From Gammaproteobacteria bacterium (GTDB lineage Bacteria > Pseudomonadota > Gammaproteobacteria > SZUA-140), in assembly GCA_021648525.1 (NCBI GenBank), contig JAKISP010000002.1, forward strand, positions 59,379 through 123,378: a stretch of 64,000 bases of DNA. The letters are read 5' to 3'. Every line of letters starts with the position of its first letter. The stretch's first letter is position 1. Below, piece by piece: positions 18,048 to 27,984 of this stretch. Both the position numbers and the translations under genes were made by a program. The notes below the pieces were generated by a model, which was not told where the DNA came from, did not search any database, and was given only the letters and a program-made list of their open reading frames with translations.

Positions 18048-18500
18048 TCATTCAAAAACCACATCTTTATCTTTAATTGAAAACACCAACTCAGAGACCT
18101 TATCAACATCTCTCTTCAGTTTAGGCAAACTGACGCAACTACTCCAACGCACGTTAGGCGCAAGTACTTTATGCTGTGAATAAATCTGATATCCAGGAAT
18201 CGCAAGATCGTCGCTAAAACCCACTTGATGAGCAATGATATTCCATTCGACCAGTGTGATCGTTTTATCACTAAAATTTTCAACTGTCATTTTAAGCGGT
18301 GACGATTCGTCACAAAACCCCAACGAATACTCAACAGAGACAGAAACCGCCTCAACCACTTTTTTTTCTGCCCAGTCCTGATAGTATAAAAATCCACCAA
18401 CAGCACTTCCGGCCAACACCAACACACCAAGGCCGCCAAACATTTTCTTTGGAAAAATGATAAACAACGACAGGACTATCGCAATAACAACCCACTTCAT
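18048..18500 (-). CDS. Unrecognised small membrane protein
   Basis: 150 residues. Two hydrophobic segments at the N-terminus (about 3-17 and 22-41) form a helical hairpin, followed by a soluble domain with beta-like pattern ('VSVEYSLGFCDESSPLKMTV', 'NFSDKTITLVEWNI') and two Cys residues. It resembles small proteins with an immunoglobulin-like domain, but I do not recognise a family. It is a single gene upstream of the LolA-like gene on the same strand. Confidence 0.65.
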   Translation of the reverse strand: MKWVVIAIVLSLFIIFPKKMFGGLGVLVLAGSAVGGFLYYQDWAEKKVVEAVSVSVEYSLGFCDESSPLKMTVENFSDKTITLVEWNIIAHQVGFSDDLAIPGYQIYSQHKVLAPNVRWSSCVSLPKLKRDVDKVSELVFSIKDKDVVFE

Positions 18501-18604
18501 GAATAACGCTCAATTTCACACATAACTGAAAACAGAAGCAACACTCGAATAATAAACCAGGCAAGAATTCAGCGCAGTCATCACCTGCTCAAATAAAAAC
18601 CACT

Positions 18605-19432
18605 TCACCGCCGATACCCTCGCGCCAAAGCACGTGTAGAAAACTCTCGATCCTTCAAACCAACATTAACTTCAATCTCTCTTGCATCATAAACAATGGT
18701 TGAGTCCGTCCTGAAGTTTTTCACAATCCCTGTTTCCCACACCCATGCCCCTTTAATTTTCCGCCAGGTGACAAACTGCTTCTTGACCATCTTCATCTCT
18801 TTATCAAAATAGTCAACGCGGCTTTCAAGGCAGTGCTCCCAATCTTTACCTTTACTAAACCATGAGATACGCTTCCCATAAACAGGATCATGCTTGGGAG
18901 TACTCTCAACAATATAAAATTCTTTTCCTTCCACCGTTCGTTCTTCAACAAAACGGTGTTCATCTTCGCCAATATCGCGCACCCGCAGGTCATCATCACT
19001 AAAGCCCCAGTCCATCTCCTCAGGCGAACGTTTCGAGATTCGTTTTACAATGCGCATCTCAGGCAAATAGACCCACTGATCTGCAAGCCTGTCACTACCA
19101 TTAACATACCCCCAGCGCATAAAAGCTAATCCCTGGTTATGTGCAGACGCAGTATAAAGCACGACCTTATCAACGACGCCATCTTTGCCACCATAGTTTT
19201 TCCACAATCGCACATATTCACTGGAAACTTTTCTCCCATTGGTCAGCGTACTGGTGACCAGCAAACGGGAACGCTGATCCTCTCCTCCATTTTTGTAATA
19301 ACAACGCTCCACTATTTCAGCACCGCTCAGCGGCTGAATCATTTCAGTACTCACTTCTGCCGCAATAGTGAATGGATAAAACAGTGTCAGAATTGTCGCC
19401 GTAATCGTTTGACTAATGGCTTGATAATTCAT
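18605..19432 (-). CDS. Outer-membrane lipoprotein-sorting family protein (LolA-like)
   Basis: 275 residues with a Sec signal peptide (about 1-25). The mature part carries family features: 'LTNGRKVSSEYVRLW', 'NQGLAFMRWGYVNGSDRLAD', 'QWVYLPEMRIVKRIS' and 'YGKRISWFSKGKDW'. This family has a LolA/LolB-like fold and often sits beside RND-type lipid exporters; here it stands next to lnt, which fits envelope lipid traffic, but its substrate is unknown. GGAG precedes the ATG. Confidence 0.8.
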   Translation of the reverse strand: MNYQAISQTITATILTLFYPFTIAAEVSTEMIQPLSGAEIVERCYYKNGGEDQRSRLLVTSTLTNGRKVSSEYVRLWKNYGGKDGVVDKVVLYTASAHNQGLAFMRWGYVNGSDRLADQWVYLPEMRIVKRISKRSPEEMDWGFSDDDLRVRDIGEDEHRFVEERTVEGKEFYIVESTPKHDPVYGKRISWFSKGKDWEHCLESRVDYFDKEMKMVKKQFVTWRKIKGAWVWETGIVKNFRTDSTIVYDAREIEVNVGLKDREFSTRALARGYRR

Positions 19433-19474
19433 ATTTCACACAACTCCTTTCTGTCATCGTCCGTTGAATCTGTA

Positions 19475-20962
19475 TTACTGCCGCCGGGCCAGGGGCACGA
19501 CCACCATTCCCAGAATCAAAATCAATATAGCAACATTACCGACCATCACATAGGGTGTCGTACCTTGCATTGGCACCACAACGTCACTCAACGTCGTCTC
19601 TTCAAATTGAGGTGCTATCGATTGAAAGCGCCCCTGATGATCAATGATCGCAGAGACGCCAGTATTGGTTGCCCGTAACAGAGGTCGCCCACTCTCTTTA
19701 GCACGCATCCGTGCAATCTGCAGGTGTTGATGCGGCGCACTTGAATCTGAAAACCAGGCATCGTTACTCACATTAACCAGTAGTGTCGCTTCTGGTAACT
19801 GCATAATTACCTCTTCCCCAAAGGCGTCTTCAAAACAGATAGAGATGCCCACTTTCTGTCCTGCCATCGGTAACGGACGCTGATCGTCCGATCCCGCACT
19901 GAAATCTGACATTGGTACCTGAATAATGTCAACAAGCACCGATAACCACTCTTTTAACGGTAGATATTCAGTAAATGGCACCAGGTGGCGCTTATGATAA
20001 AAGCCAGTCGCACTACCGAGACTCATCATCGTATTGTAGTACTGCCGTTTCTCTCCATCGAGATAGACCAGCCCCAACAAGATATCCGTATTATTAAAAC
20101 GCGCCTCTTCGGCAAGCCCAGCAAGAAAATTGGTTGATTCATGAAAAAATGTGGGCAAGGCCGTCTCTGGCCAGATGATCAGATCGCTCTCCCAGTTTTC
20201 ACGTGTCAGCCTCGCGTAAAGATCAATGGTGGGTGCTTTCATTGATGGCAGCCACTTTAATTCTTGCGGGATGTTGCCCTGTATCAATGTCACTTTCATC
20301 GGCTTACCCGCAGGCGATACCCAGCTCACCTGATTTGCCAACAAACCACAACCCCACAACACCACCAACGCAACAATATGAAATGATTTCTGACCAATGT
20401 AGATATTACGAATCACAATCGCGATAAATGCAGCGCTTAGTGCAACAGCAAGAGACACACCATAAACACCCAGTAATGAAGCAAAGCCACCGAGCGGCGT
20501 TTCGATCTGGCTATAGCCAACATTGAGCCACGGCAGCCCTGTAAACATCCAGCCCCGGATCCATTCAAACAACACCCATACCGCTGGAAAACACCATAAC
20601 AACGCCGCCGTGGCTGACAAATTAAAGCGCTGTCGAAATTTCACAGCCACCCCACCGGTCATCGCAAGAAATGTCGCGAACACCAATACAAACATCGAAG
20701 TGATAAAGAGTGAGAGCACAAAGCCAACATTGCCATAATGGTGCATGCTAATGAAAACCCACCACACACCGACACCAAACATACCGATGCCAAACAACAA
20801 GCCGCGCCACATTGCGCGACGCACAGTGCTATCAAGCCAGATGAAAAAAATAGAAACTAACGAAACAATCGCGAGCGGATAAAAATCATAGGGCGCAAAT
20901 GCAAACGGCAATAAGCCACCTGCTATCAATGCCAGTAAATCACCGCGCCATGTTGCGAACAT
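19475..20962 (-). CDS. lnt: Apolipoprotein N-acyltransferase
   Basis: Lnt adds the third acyl chain to lipoproteins in the inner membrane. 495 residues from the ATG at 20962 (a TTG one codon earlier is less likely). About six N-terminal transmembrane helices lead to a periplasmic nitrilase domain (about 215-460) and a C-terminal helix. The catalytic triad is visible: Glu in 'IIWPETALPTF', Lys in 'YHKRHLVPFTEYLP', Cys in 'ISICFEDAFGEE'. It starts 15 nt downstream of corC in the conserved miaB-phoH-ybeY-corC-lnt order. Confidence 0.96.
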   Translation of the reverse strand: MFATWRGDLLALIAGGLLPFAFAPYDFYPLAIVSLVSIFFIWLDSTVRRAMWRGLLFGIGMFGVGVWWVFISMHHYGNVGFVLSLFITSMFVLVFATFLAMTGGVAVKFRQRFNLSATAALLWCFPAVWVLFEWIRGWMFTGLPWLNVGYSQIETPLGGFASLLGVYGVSLAVALSAAFIAIVIRNIYIGQKSFHIVALVVLWGCGLLANQVSWVSPAGKPMKVTLIQGNIPQELKWLPSMKAPTIDLYARLTRENWESDLIIWPETALPTFFHESTNFLAGLAEEARFNNTDILLGLVYLDGEKRQYYNTMMSLGSATGFYHKRHLVPFTEYLPLKEWLSVLVDIIQVPMSDFSAGSDDQRPLPMAGQKVGISICFEDAFGEEVIMQLPEATLLVNVSNDAWFSDSSAPHQHLQIARMRAKESGRPLLRATNTGVSAIIDHQGRFQSIAPQFEETTLSDVVVPMQGTTPYVMVGNVAILILILGMVVVPLARRQ

Positions 20963-20976
20963 CAAGCACAGCCCTC

Positions 20977-21849
20977 TTACTTATCAGTCGTTGAAGTAGT
21001 CGCGCCCTCTGCCTGTAAGCTCATCTGTAACAGATGAATACGACGACTATCGGCATGTAACACCTTGAAGTCGAAACGGCCAATTTCACATTTTTCACCA
21101 CGTTTAGGCAGGTGACCAAAAGAGCGCATCATTAAACCACCAATCGTATCGCAATCTTCATCACTGAATTCAGATTCAAAATATTCATTAAACTCTTCGA
21201 TCGGGGTTAGCGCCTTAACGGTAAAACTGACCTCGCTATGCTTCATGATGTAACTATCTTCCGCCACATCATGCTCATCAATAATTTCACCGACAATCTG
21301 TTCCAGCACATCTTCAATCGTCACCAGGCCATCAATACCACCGTATTCATCAACGACAATCGCCATGTGGTTTCGACTGGCGCGAAAGTCCTTCAATAAA
21401 ACATTAAGGCGTTTGCTATCAGGAATAAATGCAGCAGGACGCAGCACATCACGTACGTTGAAGGACTTACTTCCATCAAGCGCATAGGACAACAGATCCT
21501 TTGCTAGCAGAATGCCCTCGACTTCATCCTTTCCATCACCGATGACCGGAAAACGCGAATGGGCTGATTTGACAATCACTGGCAAAATCTCTTTCAATGG
21601 CGCATCACGTTCCACTACTACCATCTGCGAACGTGGGATCATGATGTCCCGCACCTGCATCTCAGAAACTTCCAGCACCCCTTCGATCATGGTAAGAGCA
21701 TCAGCATCCAGCAGATGGCGCTGCTGAGACTCGCGCAAGCTTTCAATAAGTTCTACACGATCCGCCGGTTCCTGTGCAAATGCCTTCTTCAGTTTACCTA
21801 AGAAGCCATCTTTTGCAGTCGCCGGCTCGAGCGATCGGTCGCTGTTCAT
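20977..21849 (-). CDS. corC: CorC/HlyC-type CBS domain protein
   Basis: 290 residues: two CBS domains (about 70-185, 'DIMIPRSQMVVVERDAPLKE', 'SAHSRFPVIG', 'DEYGGIDGLVTIED') and a C-terminal transporter-associated CorC_HlyC domain (about 200-280). In E. coli CorC is linked to magnesium/cobalt efflux; exact role uncertain. The ATG at 21849 matches homologue length; an ATG at 21927 would add 26 residues and overlap ybeY. Confidence 0.93.
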   Translation of the reverse strand: MNSDRSLEPATAKDGFLGKLKKAFAQEPADRVELIESLRESQQRHLLDADALTMIEGVLEVSEMQVRDIMIPRSQMVVVERDAPLKEILPVIVKSAHSRFPVIGDGKDEVEGILLAKDLLSYALDGSKSFNVRDVLRPAAFIPDSKRLNVLLKDFRASRNHMAIVVDEYGGIDGLVTIEDVLEQIVGEIIDEHDVAEDSYIMKHSEVSFTVKALTPIEEFNEYFESEFSDEDCDTIGGLMMRSFGHLPKRGEKCEIGRFDFKVLHADSRRIHLLQMSLQAEGATTSTTDK

Positions 21850-21910
21850 GGTTGCCCTATTCCTGGTTTCATTGGTTTTCCGCTCATCAAATCTAAAATT
21901 GTCTTCATCA

Positions 21911-22432
21911 TTACACCACGCCATCATTCATATATGGGTCGTCGAATCCCAAGTATGCCATGATTTTTCTCTCTAAATCTTCCATTTCACGCGCGTCACT
22001 ATCATCAACATGATCATAACCTCGCAGATGCAACACCCCATGCACCACCAGATGGGCCCAATGGGCACGTACCGTTTTACCTTGCGCCTGCGCCTCTTGC
22101 ACCACTAGCGGGACACAGATAACAAGGTCACCCAACAGCGGTAGTGGCACATCGGCCGGCGCCTCAAACGGAAATGAGAGCACATTAGTCGGCCCCTGTT
22201 TATCGCGATACTGCTCATTAAGCGCAGCACTTTCTCCATTTTCGACCAGCCGAATGGTGAGTTCAACCACCTCCATTGCACCTTCAAGCGCCGCTGTAAC
22301 CCACTGCCTCAAGTCTCCCTGCACAGGCAGGTCGACATCTTGCGATTGCGACAGTGCAAGCTGTAGATCTAGCACCAGGTCCAGGCTAGAGCTTTCAGAC
22401 CGATCTGGCTCAACGTCCACGCCGCCCACCAT
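21911..22432 (-). CDS. ybeY: Endoribonuclease YbeY (rRNA maturation factor)
   Basis: YbeY is a zinc-dependent endoribonuclease for 16S rRNA 3' maturation and ribosome quality control. The metal motif HGVLHLRGYDH (three His) is intact, and 'GPTNVLSFPFE' is typical. I use the ATG at 22432, giving 173 residues and a 23 nt overlap with phoH; a start at 22516 would be wholly inside phoH and unlike the family. Confidence 0.93.
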   Translation of the reverse strand: MVGGVDVEPDRSESSSLDLVLDLQLALSQSQDVDLPVQGDLRQWVTAALEGAMEVVELTIRLVENGESAALNEQYRDKQGPTNVLSFPFEAPADVPLPLLGDLVICVPLVVQEAQAQGKTVRAHWAHLVVHGVLHLRGYDHVDDSDAREMEDLERKIMAYLGFDDPYMNDGVV

Positions 22433-23414
22433 CTTTTTCTTCCTGCGCCTCTGTGGCCGCATAGGCCTGCACGATGCGCTGTACCAGTGGATGCCGCACC
22501 ACATCCTGCGACTCAAAGAAGGTAAAGCTTATGCCATTGATATCTTTCAATACATCGATCACATGCCGCAGCCCTGAGGTGCTACCACGCGGCAGATCAA
22601 CCTGTGTTACGTCGCCAGTTACCACCACGGTCGAGCCAAAACCGACACGGGTCAAAAACATCTTCATCTGCTCAACGGTAGTATTTTGCGCCTCATCAAG
22701 AATGATAAAAGATTCATTCAGGGTACGACCACGCATATAGGCAAGCGGTGCCACTTCAATTACATTCTGCTCGATCAATTTAGCAACACGTTCAAAACCA
22801 AGCATTTCATACAGCGCGTCATAGAGTGGACGAAGATAGGGGTCGATTTTCTGTGACAAATCTCCCGGTAAAAAGCCGAGTCGTTCACCTGCCTCCACCG
22901 CAGGACGCACCAGCAATATGCGGCGCACCTCTTCTTTCTCCAGCGCCTCAACCGCACAGGCCACCGCCAGATAGGTTTTACCTGTGCCAGCAGGGCCAAT
23001 ACCAAAGTTAATCTCCTGACTTAAGATACTCTGCAGGTACATCGCCTGATTAATTCCACGCCCTTTAATGCCGCCCTTTCTGGTCTGAATCTGCACGCTC
23101 TCAACCATCTGCTGTTGCAGCTCTTTAAGCGCGGGAGCGGAGTGCAGCGCCATCTGTACCTGTGACGGCGCAAGTGTTGCGCCATCGGTTTCAGCGTACA
23201 GCGTCTTCAATAATTTACTCGCCTCAATCACCGCATCAGGATTGCCAACAAGACGAAAATCATTGCCTCGATTACTAATCTCAATACCGAAGTGCGCCTC
23301 GACCTGGCGCAAATGGCCATCAAACTGCCCACAGAGTTCAGCTAGACGATGGTTGTCGACAGGCTCTAAAAGCAGTTCACTAATCTGTTGATTATCACTC
23401 AAGATGGAATTCAC
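22410..23414 (-). CDS. ybeZ: PhoH family ATPase (YbeZ)
   Basis: 334 residues. A PhoH ATPase domain (about 115-320) has Walker A 'GPAGTGKTYLAV' and Walker B 'FIILDEAQNTT'; an N-terminal KH-like stretch is present. PhoH-like proteins partner YbeY in RNA metabolism. Its 3' end overlaps ybeY, in the conserved cluster. No phosphate-box is evident upstream. Confidence 0.93.
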   Translation of the reverse strand: MNSILSDNQQISELLLEPVDNHRLAELCGQFDGHLRQVEAHFGIEISNRGNDFRLVGNPDAVIEASKLLKTLYAETDGATLAPSQVQMALHSAPALKELQQQMVESVQIQTRKGGIKGRGINQAMYLQSILSQEINFGIGPAGTGKTYLAVACAVEALEKEEVRRILLVRPAVEAGERLGFLPGDLSQKIDPYLRPLYDALYEMLGFERVAKLIEQNVIEVAPLAYMRGRTLNESFIILDEAQNTTVEQMKMFLTRVGFGSTVVVTGDVTQVDLPRGSTSGLRHVIDVLKDINGISFTFFESQDVVRHPLVQRIVQAYAATEAQEEKDGGRRGR

Positions 23415-23508
23415 ATATTTGAAAGAAAAAGAAAGCGGTGCCTCTCGATGACACCTGGGCTGAACTACAATTACGCACTGTATATAATGTGTTTATGCTG
23501 AAAAACCG

Positions 23509-24867
23509 CTATGCGACATGTCGCTCATTATTTGGTTCAATCACTGGAATCAACTCACCACGCAGAGAATTAGGCAATGCCTCGGTAACGCGCACATTGG
23601 CAAACTGTCCTATCAACGATTGATCCGCGGTAAAATTCACCCAACGATTATTGTCAGTACGACCGGCTAACTGTGCCTGGTCCTTTTTCGAGACTCGTTC
23701 CACCAACACTCGCTGCTCAGTACCGACCATCGACGCGCTAATCTCAGCTGCCATCTCAATAATTCGCTTCTGTAATTCCGCCAGGCGCTGCTGCTTAACC
23801 GCATGCGATACCTCATCAGGAAATGCCGCAGCTGGCGTACCGGGGCGCGCACTATAGATGAAACTAAACGAGTGATCAAAGCCAATATCTTCAATCAGCG
23901 CCATCGTGGCGCGGTGATCAGCATCCGACTCACCAGGAAAGCCAATAATAAAATCAGACGACATGCTGATATCGGGGCGGATTTCACGTAGGCGACGAAT
24001 CTTTGATTTATATTCCAGCGAGGTATGACCACGTTTCATCGCACCCAAAATACGATCAGAACCACTCTGCACCGGCAGGTGTAGATGACTCACCAGTTCT
24101 GGCACATCACGATAGGCCTCAATCAGACTGTCACTAAACTCAACCGGGTGCGAGGTGGTAAAACGAACCCGCTCAATACCATCGATACTGGCAACATAAG
24201 TGATCAACAGAGCAAGATCTGCCTCAGTGCCATCTTCCATCTCATGACGATAGGCGTTGACATTCTGACCCAATAGATTCACTTCACGCACCCCCTGACT
24301 AGCAAGCGATGAGATTTCACTCAACACATCGTCAAACGGGCGACTAAACTCTTCACCGCGGGTATAAGGCACCACGCAGAAGGTGCAGTATTTGCTACAC
24401 CCTTCCATGATTGAGACAAACGCCGTCGGGCCATCCGCCTTCGGCTCCGGCATGCAGTCAAACTTTTCAATCTCGGGAAAACTGATATCGATCACTGGGT
24501 GACGCTGCTGCTTCACTTCATTCAGCATCTCAGGCAAACGATGAAATGTCTGCGGACCAAACACCAGATCAACAAACGGTGCGCGTTCGCGGATCGCATT
24601 CCCTTCCTGGCTGGCAACACAGCCACCGACACCGATCACGATATCTGGCTGTTTCACTTTCATTTCGCGCCAGCGACCTAACTGGTGAAATACTTTTTCC
24701 TGTGCTTTTTCACGAATCGAACAGGTATTGAGCAGCAAAATATCGGCCTCTTCAGCAGAATCGACCAGCTGTGCGCCGTGCGATGCTGCGAGCACCTCCG
24801 CCATTTTGTCAGAGTCGTATTCGTTCATCTGACAACCAAAGGTCTTAATAAATAATTTGTGCGCCAT
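23509..24867 (-). CDS. miaB: tRNA-2-methylthio-N6-dimethylallyladenosine synthase MiaB
   Basis: MiaB is a radical-SAM enzyme that methylthiolates i6A37 of tRNAs. 452 residues: N-terminal domain with three Cys ('[10 protein letters not shown]', 'NTCSIREKA', 'GVGGCVAS') for one Fe-S cluster, radical-SAM core with CxxxCxxC in '[16 protein letters not shown]', and a C-terminal TRAM domain. It is the first gene of miaB-phoH-ybeY-corC-lnt; 94 nt separate it from phoH. Confidence 0.97.
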   Translation of the reverse strand: MAHKLFIKTFGCQMNEYDSDKMAEVLAASHGAQLVDSAEEADILLLNTCSIREKAQEKVFHQLGRWREMKVKQPDIVIGVGGCVASQEGNAIRERAPFVDLVFGPQTFHRLPEMLNEVKQQRHPVIDISFPEIEKFDCMPEPKADGPTAFVSIMEGCSKYCTFCVVPYTRGEEFSRPFDDVLSEISSLASQGVREVNLLGQNVNAYRHEMEDGTEADLALLITYVASIDGIERVRFTTSHPVEFSDSLIEAYRDVPELVSHLHLPVQSGSDRILGAMKRGHTSLEYKSKIRRLREIRPDISMSSDFIIGFPGESDADHRATMALIEDIGFDHSFSFIYSARPGTPAAAFPDEVSHAVKQQRLAELQKRIIEMAAEISASMVGTEQRVLVERVSKKDQAQLAGRTDNNRWVNFTADQSLIGQFANVRVTEALPNSLRGELIPVIEPNNERHVA

Positions 24868-25585
24868 CGTCGTGCTATTTCAAACCCAAAACTTGCTATA
24901 AGAGAACGGCATAATTTACTACTTTTTCAGCAAAATTTCCAGTCAGCCACACATAGCCCCCAACACCCTAAACGACGACGGACCACATTCTCTACAGCCC
25001 GCTACCAAATCAAGCCCACCTTCTATGACTATGCGTTTGGCGGCTTAGAACTAATCTTATGGATACTCAAAACCCACACCATTAGACTCATCTTCCTACA
25101 TCAGGCACAGCCCAGACACTTCTATCAGCGCACCGTAAAAATAACGCCGTCAATCAACGTCGCACGCACACCCTGCACGTCATCAATTTTCCATTTTTTT
25201 GAGTCAACATTAAAGGCCCATACAGGCAAACAAACCACCTGCAATCAAACCCTGTCGTCAACGCACCCATCAGGTGCATCACATCAGAACCCGCAAATTG
25301 CCACCAAACTAGCCGACGCCATAAGAGCTACGCAGCATCCAGTCAAAGAAACAAGCAATAGTCAAACCATTATAGTGCAACAAAAGCCTTATCGACTCTT
25401 CATTTGTGTGGAATAGAATTGCAAATAGCGAAAACCGCCCAACTATAGTCCACCTATAATCCGTTGATAGCGCTAACATGCAAGCAACTAATTAGCCCAA
25501 TCGCTAAAATTCAGTTGCTAGCAACATCTATCAGCTACATTGGTCTGTAGAACGACAACTTTCACTACCGACAAACAACCCCCAC
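24868..25585. other. 718-base gap with no supported gene
   Basis: One plus-strand frame (24859-25416) is open for 185 codons but starts inside miaB with no ribosome binding site, and its Q/T/H/P-rich product looks like chance reading of C-rich DNA. No hairpin or RNA gene is recognised. Confidence 0.4.
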
Positions 25586-25771
25586 TTAACGGCGTTTTTG
25601 ACGGCTCTGCTCTTCTTTTATATATACCAGTGACTCATCGTCTGGTGCTACATCTTCCGACCACTGCTGACTAGTGTCAGTAGACGATTTCAAATGAACT
25701 GCGACCGCTGCTCCAATAACACCGCCCAATGTGAAAGCCACCAATACTGCTTCTATCATCATGCCCATCAT
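25586..25771 (-). CDS. Small single-helix membrane protein
   Basis: 61 residues starting at ATG 25771, with GGAG 9 nt upstream. A hydrophobic helix (about 4-26, 'MIEAVLVAFTLGGVIGAAVA') is followed by a charged cytoplasmic tail ending 'SRQKRR'. No family recognised. The good ribosome binding site and membrane-protein pattern argue for a real gene. Confidence 0.6.
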   Translation of the reverse strand: MMGMMIEAVLVAFTLGGVIGAAVAVHLKSSTDTSQQWSEDVAPDDESLVYIKEEQSRQKRR

Positions 25772-26071
25772 ATGCGTATCCTCCAATATTCAGGTTTACA
25801 TCCTTGCCAGACCATCCAGATCCTTATCGGTAATGGCCATTTCGAGATCCTTCACTATTATTAGCGGCTCGATATGCCATCCCCTTAATTCAGTTAAAAG
25901 CATTGATCATGCCAAGATCGAGAAAATATTAGAAACAACCGGATAAAAGGTGGTAATTTACTGTATTGATAGAAAAAATTAACCAGGGCCTTGCCGCATA
26001 TTTTGCCCATATAAAATCGCAACATTACAAAAAAATGACGTGAGCGGCGTGCACCAGCAGATTCAGCGCGA

Positions 26072-26872
26072 TTATTCTGCCAATTTGGCCTTTAGCCACA
26101 TCGCATCAAGCGCTAACAAATTGACATCCTGCGGCATCACCCCCAGGTCAGCGCACTGTGCCTCAACCAGACTAAAGCGATGCTCAAAACGCCTGTTCGC
26201 TTCACGTAGCGCACACTCTGGGTCGATTGATGCGTGACGCGCAAGATTACTCACCGCCTGCAACAGATCACCCACCTCATGACGCATGCGCAGATCACCC
26301 TGCTTCTGTTCAAGCACTTCACGCACCTCATCTAGCTCTTCCTGCACCTTATTCAGCACCTGACCAATTTCAGGCCAGTCAAAACCGACATGGGCCGCAC
26401 GTTTCTGCAGCTTCACCGCACGTGTTAAAGCGGGCAGTGTCATCGCAACGCCATTCAAAGCGCTCTGATCACTCACAGCGACACTTTTTTTTCGTCGCTC
26501 ACCCGCTTTAATCTTCTCCCACATAGCACCATGATCACCCTCAGGAATCTGGGCACCATCAACATCATCATCAAACACATGCGGATGACGGCGAATTAGT
26601 TTTTCTGTAATGGTTTCAACCACCCGCGCAAAGTCAAAGCGCCCTTCTTCTTTAGCAATCTGGGCATAAAACACGACCTGAAACAGCAGATCACCCAACT
26701 CATCACACAGATCATCCATCTCTCCACGCTCAATCGCATCCACCACTTCATACGCCTCTTCAATGGTACAGGGCGCAATCGAACGGTAATCCTGCGCCAG
26801 ATCCCACGGGCAGCCAGCCTCTGGGTCTCGCAATTGAGACATCACTTCAAGCAGTTTTTTTATTTCATTCAT
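26072..26872 (-). CDS. mazG: Nucleoside triphosphate pyrophosphohydrolase MazG
   Basis: MazG hydrolyses (d)NTPs to monophosphates, a house-cleaning role. 266 residues, close to the E. coli protein, with two tandem MazG domains. The first has the metal-binding helices 'EEAYEVVDAIERG' and 'DELGDLLFQVVFYA'; the second has 'EELDEVREVLEQK' and 'HEVGDLLQAVSNLARH'. The start lies 3 nt from the stop of the DUF2835 gene upstream, so they form one transcription unit. Confidence 0.95.
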   Translation of the reverse strand: MNEIKKLLEVMSQLRDPEAGCPWDLAQDYRSIAPCTIEEAYEVVDAIERGEMDDLCDELGDLLFQVVFYAQIAKEEGRFDFARVVETITEKLIRRHPHVFDDDVDGAQIPEGDHGAMWEKIKAGERRKKSVAVSDQSALNGVAMTLPALTRAVKLQKRAAHVGFDWPEIGQVLNKVQEELDEVREVLEQKQGDLRMRHEVGDLLQAVSNLARHASIDPECALREANRRFEHRFSLVEAQCADLGVMPQDVNLLALDAMWLKAKLAE

Positions 26873-26875
26873 AAG

Positions 26876-27118
26876 CTACGATAACTCACCAATTTTCTCT
26901 AAACCGATCAGTTTATTATCTGCATCAAAGCACAGGCTAAAAACACCATTGACCCCATCATGCAATACAAAAGGCTGTAGACAGCTCGCCGGAAATTGCA
27001 CTCGACGACCATCATGCGCATTCACAATGACCTGCTTTGCCTGACCCTTATAGTAATAAATATAATCTTCGGCAGAAATCCGAATCGCAAATTTAACCTG
27101 CTGAGCATTATCCACCAT
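26876..27118 (-). CDS. DUF2835 family protein
   Basis: 80 residues from ATG 27118. The signature 'DYIYYYKGQAKQVIVNAHDG' followed by 'RRVQFPASCLQPFV' and 'FDADNKLIGLEKI' matches DUF2835 as I remember it. Function unknown; it is probably a small soluble beta protein. It directly precedes mazG. Confidence 0.82.
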   Translation of the reverse strand: MVDNAQQVKFAIRISAEDYIYYYKGQAKQVIVNAHDGRRVQFPASCLQPFVLHDGVNGVFSLCFDADNKLIGLEKIGELS

Positions 27119-27486
27119 GGCAAACCACAACCTCAATTACATAAGACAATATTCATCACTCCTCGCTATTTTCCTGCCACTTAAGCAGCACCGCACTCTT
27201 TTTTTCGATACAACTACCATTAATACTGCAACATCCCCCACATACAGCACACTCAAAATGTAACAATTTCTTCAAATATTAAAGGTATCCTGGTTTTATC
27301 ACTGAGCCTTTTCACCATAAATAATGATTTATTCCGAGATTAATAGCCTCAACCTTACTTTAACAACACCGTAACAAACCGTTGCGCTTTATTAGACACG
27401 TTGTTATTCTGCCTTCACCGATACGATACACGATCTTGTTTAACTGCATAGTTTAACGGCACACTTAAAAAACTGAGGAGACAAGC
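27119..27486. other. Intergenic region upstream of the HU-like gene
   Basis: No gene seen. AT-rich around 27260-27320, consistent with promoters for the divergent DUF2835/mazG and HU-like genes. Confidence 0.4.
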
Positions 27487-27876
27487 ATGGCTACTAAGAA
27501 AAAAGCGGCAACAAAGAAAAAGGCATCTACCAAAAAAGCAGTTGCTGCTACGCCTCGCGTAAAAGCGATCAAAGAGCCATTCACCCGCACCGCTCTTTTT
27601 GGGCATCTATCTGAAAAGACTGGCCTGACCAAAAAGGAAGTTGCCTCCGTATTTGATGAATTAAAAACCGTCATTGAAGGGCACATCAAAAAGGGTTCTG
27701 CTCAGGTATTTACCCTGCCTGGCATCCTAAAAGTTAAAGTCAATCGCAAGCCCGCTACTCGCGCCCGCAAAGGCACCAACCCTTTCACTGGCGAGGAGAT
27801 GACTTTCAAGGCAAAACCAGCGCGCAATGTTGTTAAGGTTCAGCCGCTGAAGGCACTGAAAGATATGGCGTCGTAA
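27487..27876 (+). CDS. HU/IHF-like DNA-binding protein with lysine-rich N-terminal tail
   Basis: 129 residues. The first 28 are Lys/Ala-rich ('MATKKKAATKKKASTKKAV'), like eukaryotic histone H1 tails; the remainder is an HU-type fold with helical part 'LSEKTGLTKKEVASVFDELK' and arm region 'VNRKPATRARKGTNPFTGEE'. HU proteins bend and compact DNA. The family is about 90 residues, so the tail is an extension. GAGGAG lies just upstream of the ATG. It is a single gene with its own terminator. Confidence 0.9.
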   Translation: MATKKKAATKKKASTKKAVAATPRVKAIKEPFTRTALFGHLSEKTGLTKKEVASVFDELKTVIEGHIKKGSAQVFTLPGILKVKVNRKPATRARKGTNPFTGEEMTFKAKPARNVVKVQPLKALKDMAS

Positions 27877-27888
27877 ACACACCATCTC

Positions 27889-27918
27889 GCTGGGCGGTAC
27901 CATGTACCTCCCAGCTTT
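27889..27918 (+). terminator. Terminator of the HU-like gene
   Basis: GCTGGGCGGTAC and GTACCTCCCAGC pair over 11 of 12 positions with a 3-base loop, then TTTCT. It lies 13 nt after the stop. Confidence 0.7.
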
Positions 27919-27984
27919 CTCCTGCTTTACCCAAACCGCACTACCATTTCACATAGCTGGCATGAAAATTTCATAATCAGCCTT

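Noticed and set aside
22432..22516. Longer ybeY start at 22516
   Set aside because: The added 28 residues lie wholly inside phoH coding sequence and do not resemble YbeY.
24859..25416. 185-codon open frame downstream of the miaB start, plus strand
   Set aside because: It begins inside miaB without a ribosome binding site, and its Q/T/H/P-rich product has no domain or membrane pattern. More likely a chance frame in C-rich DNA.
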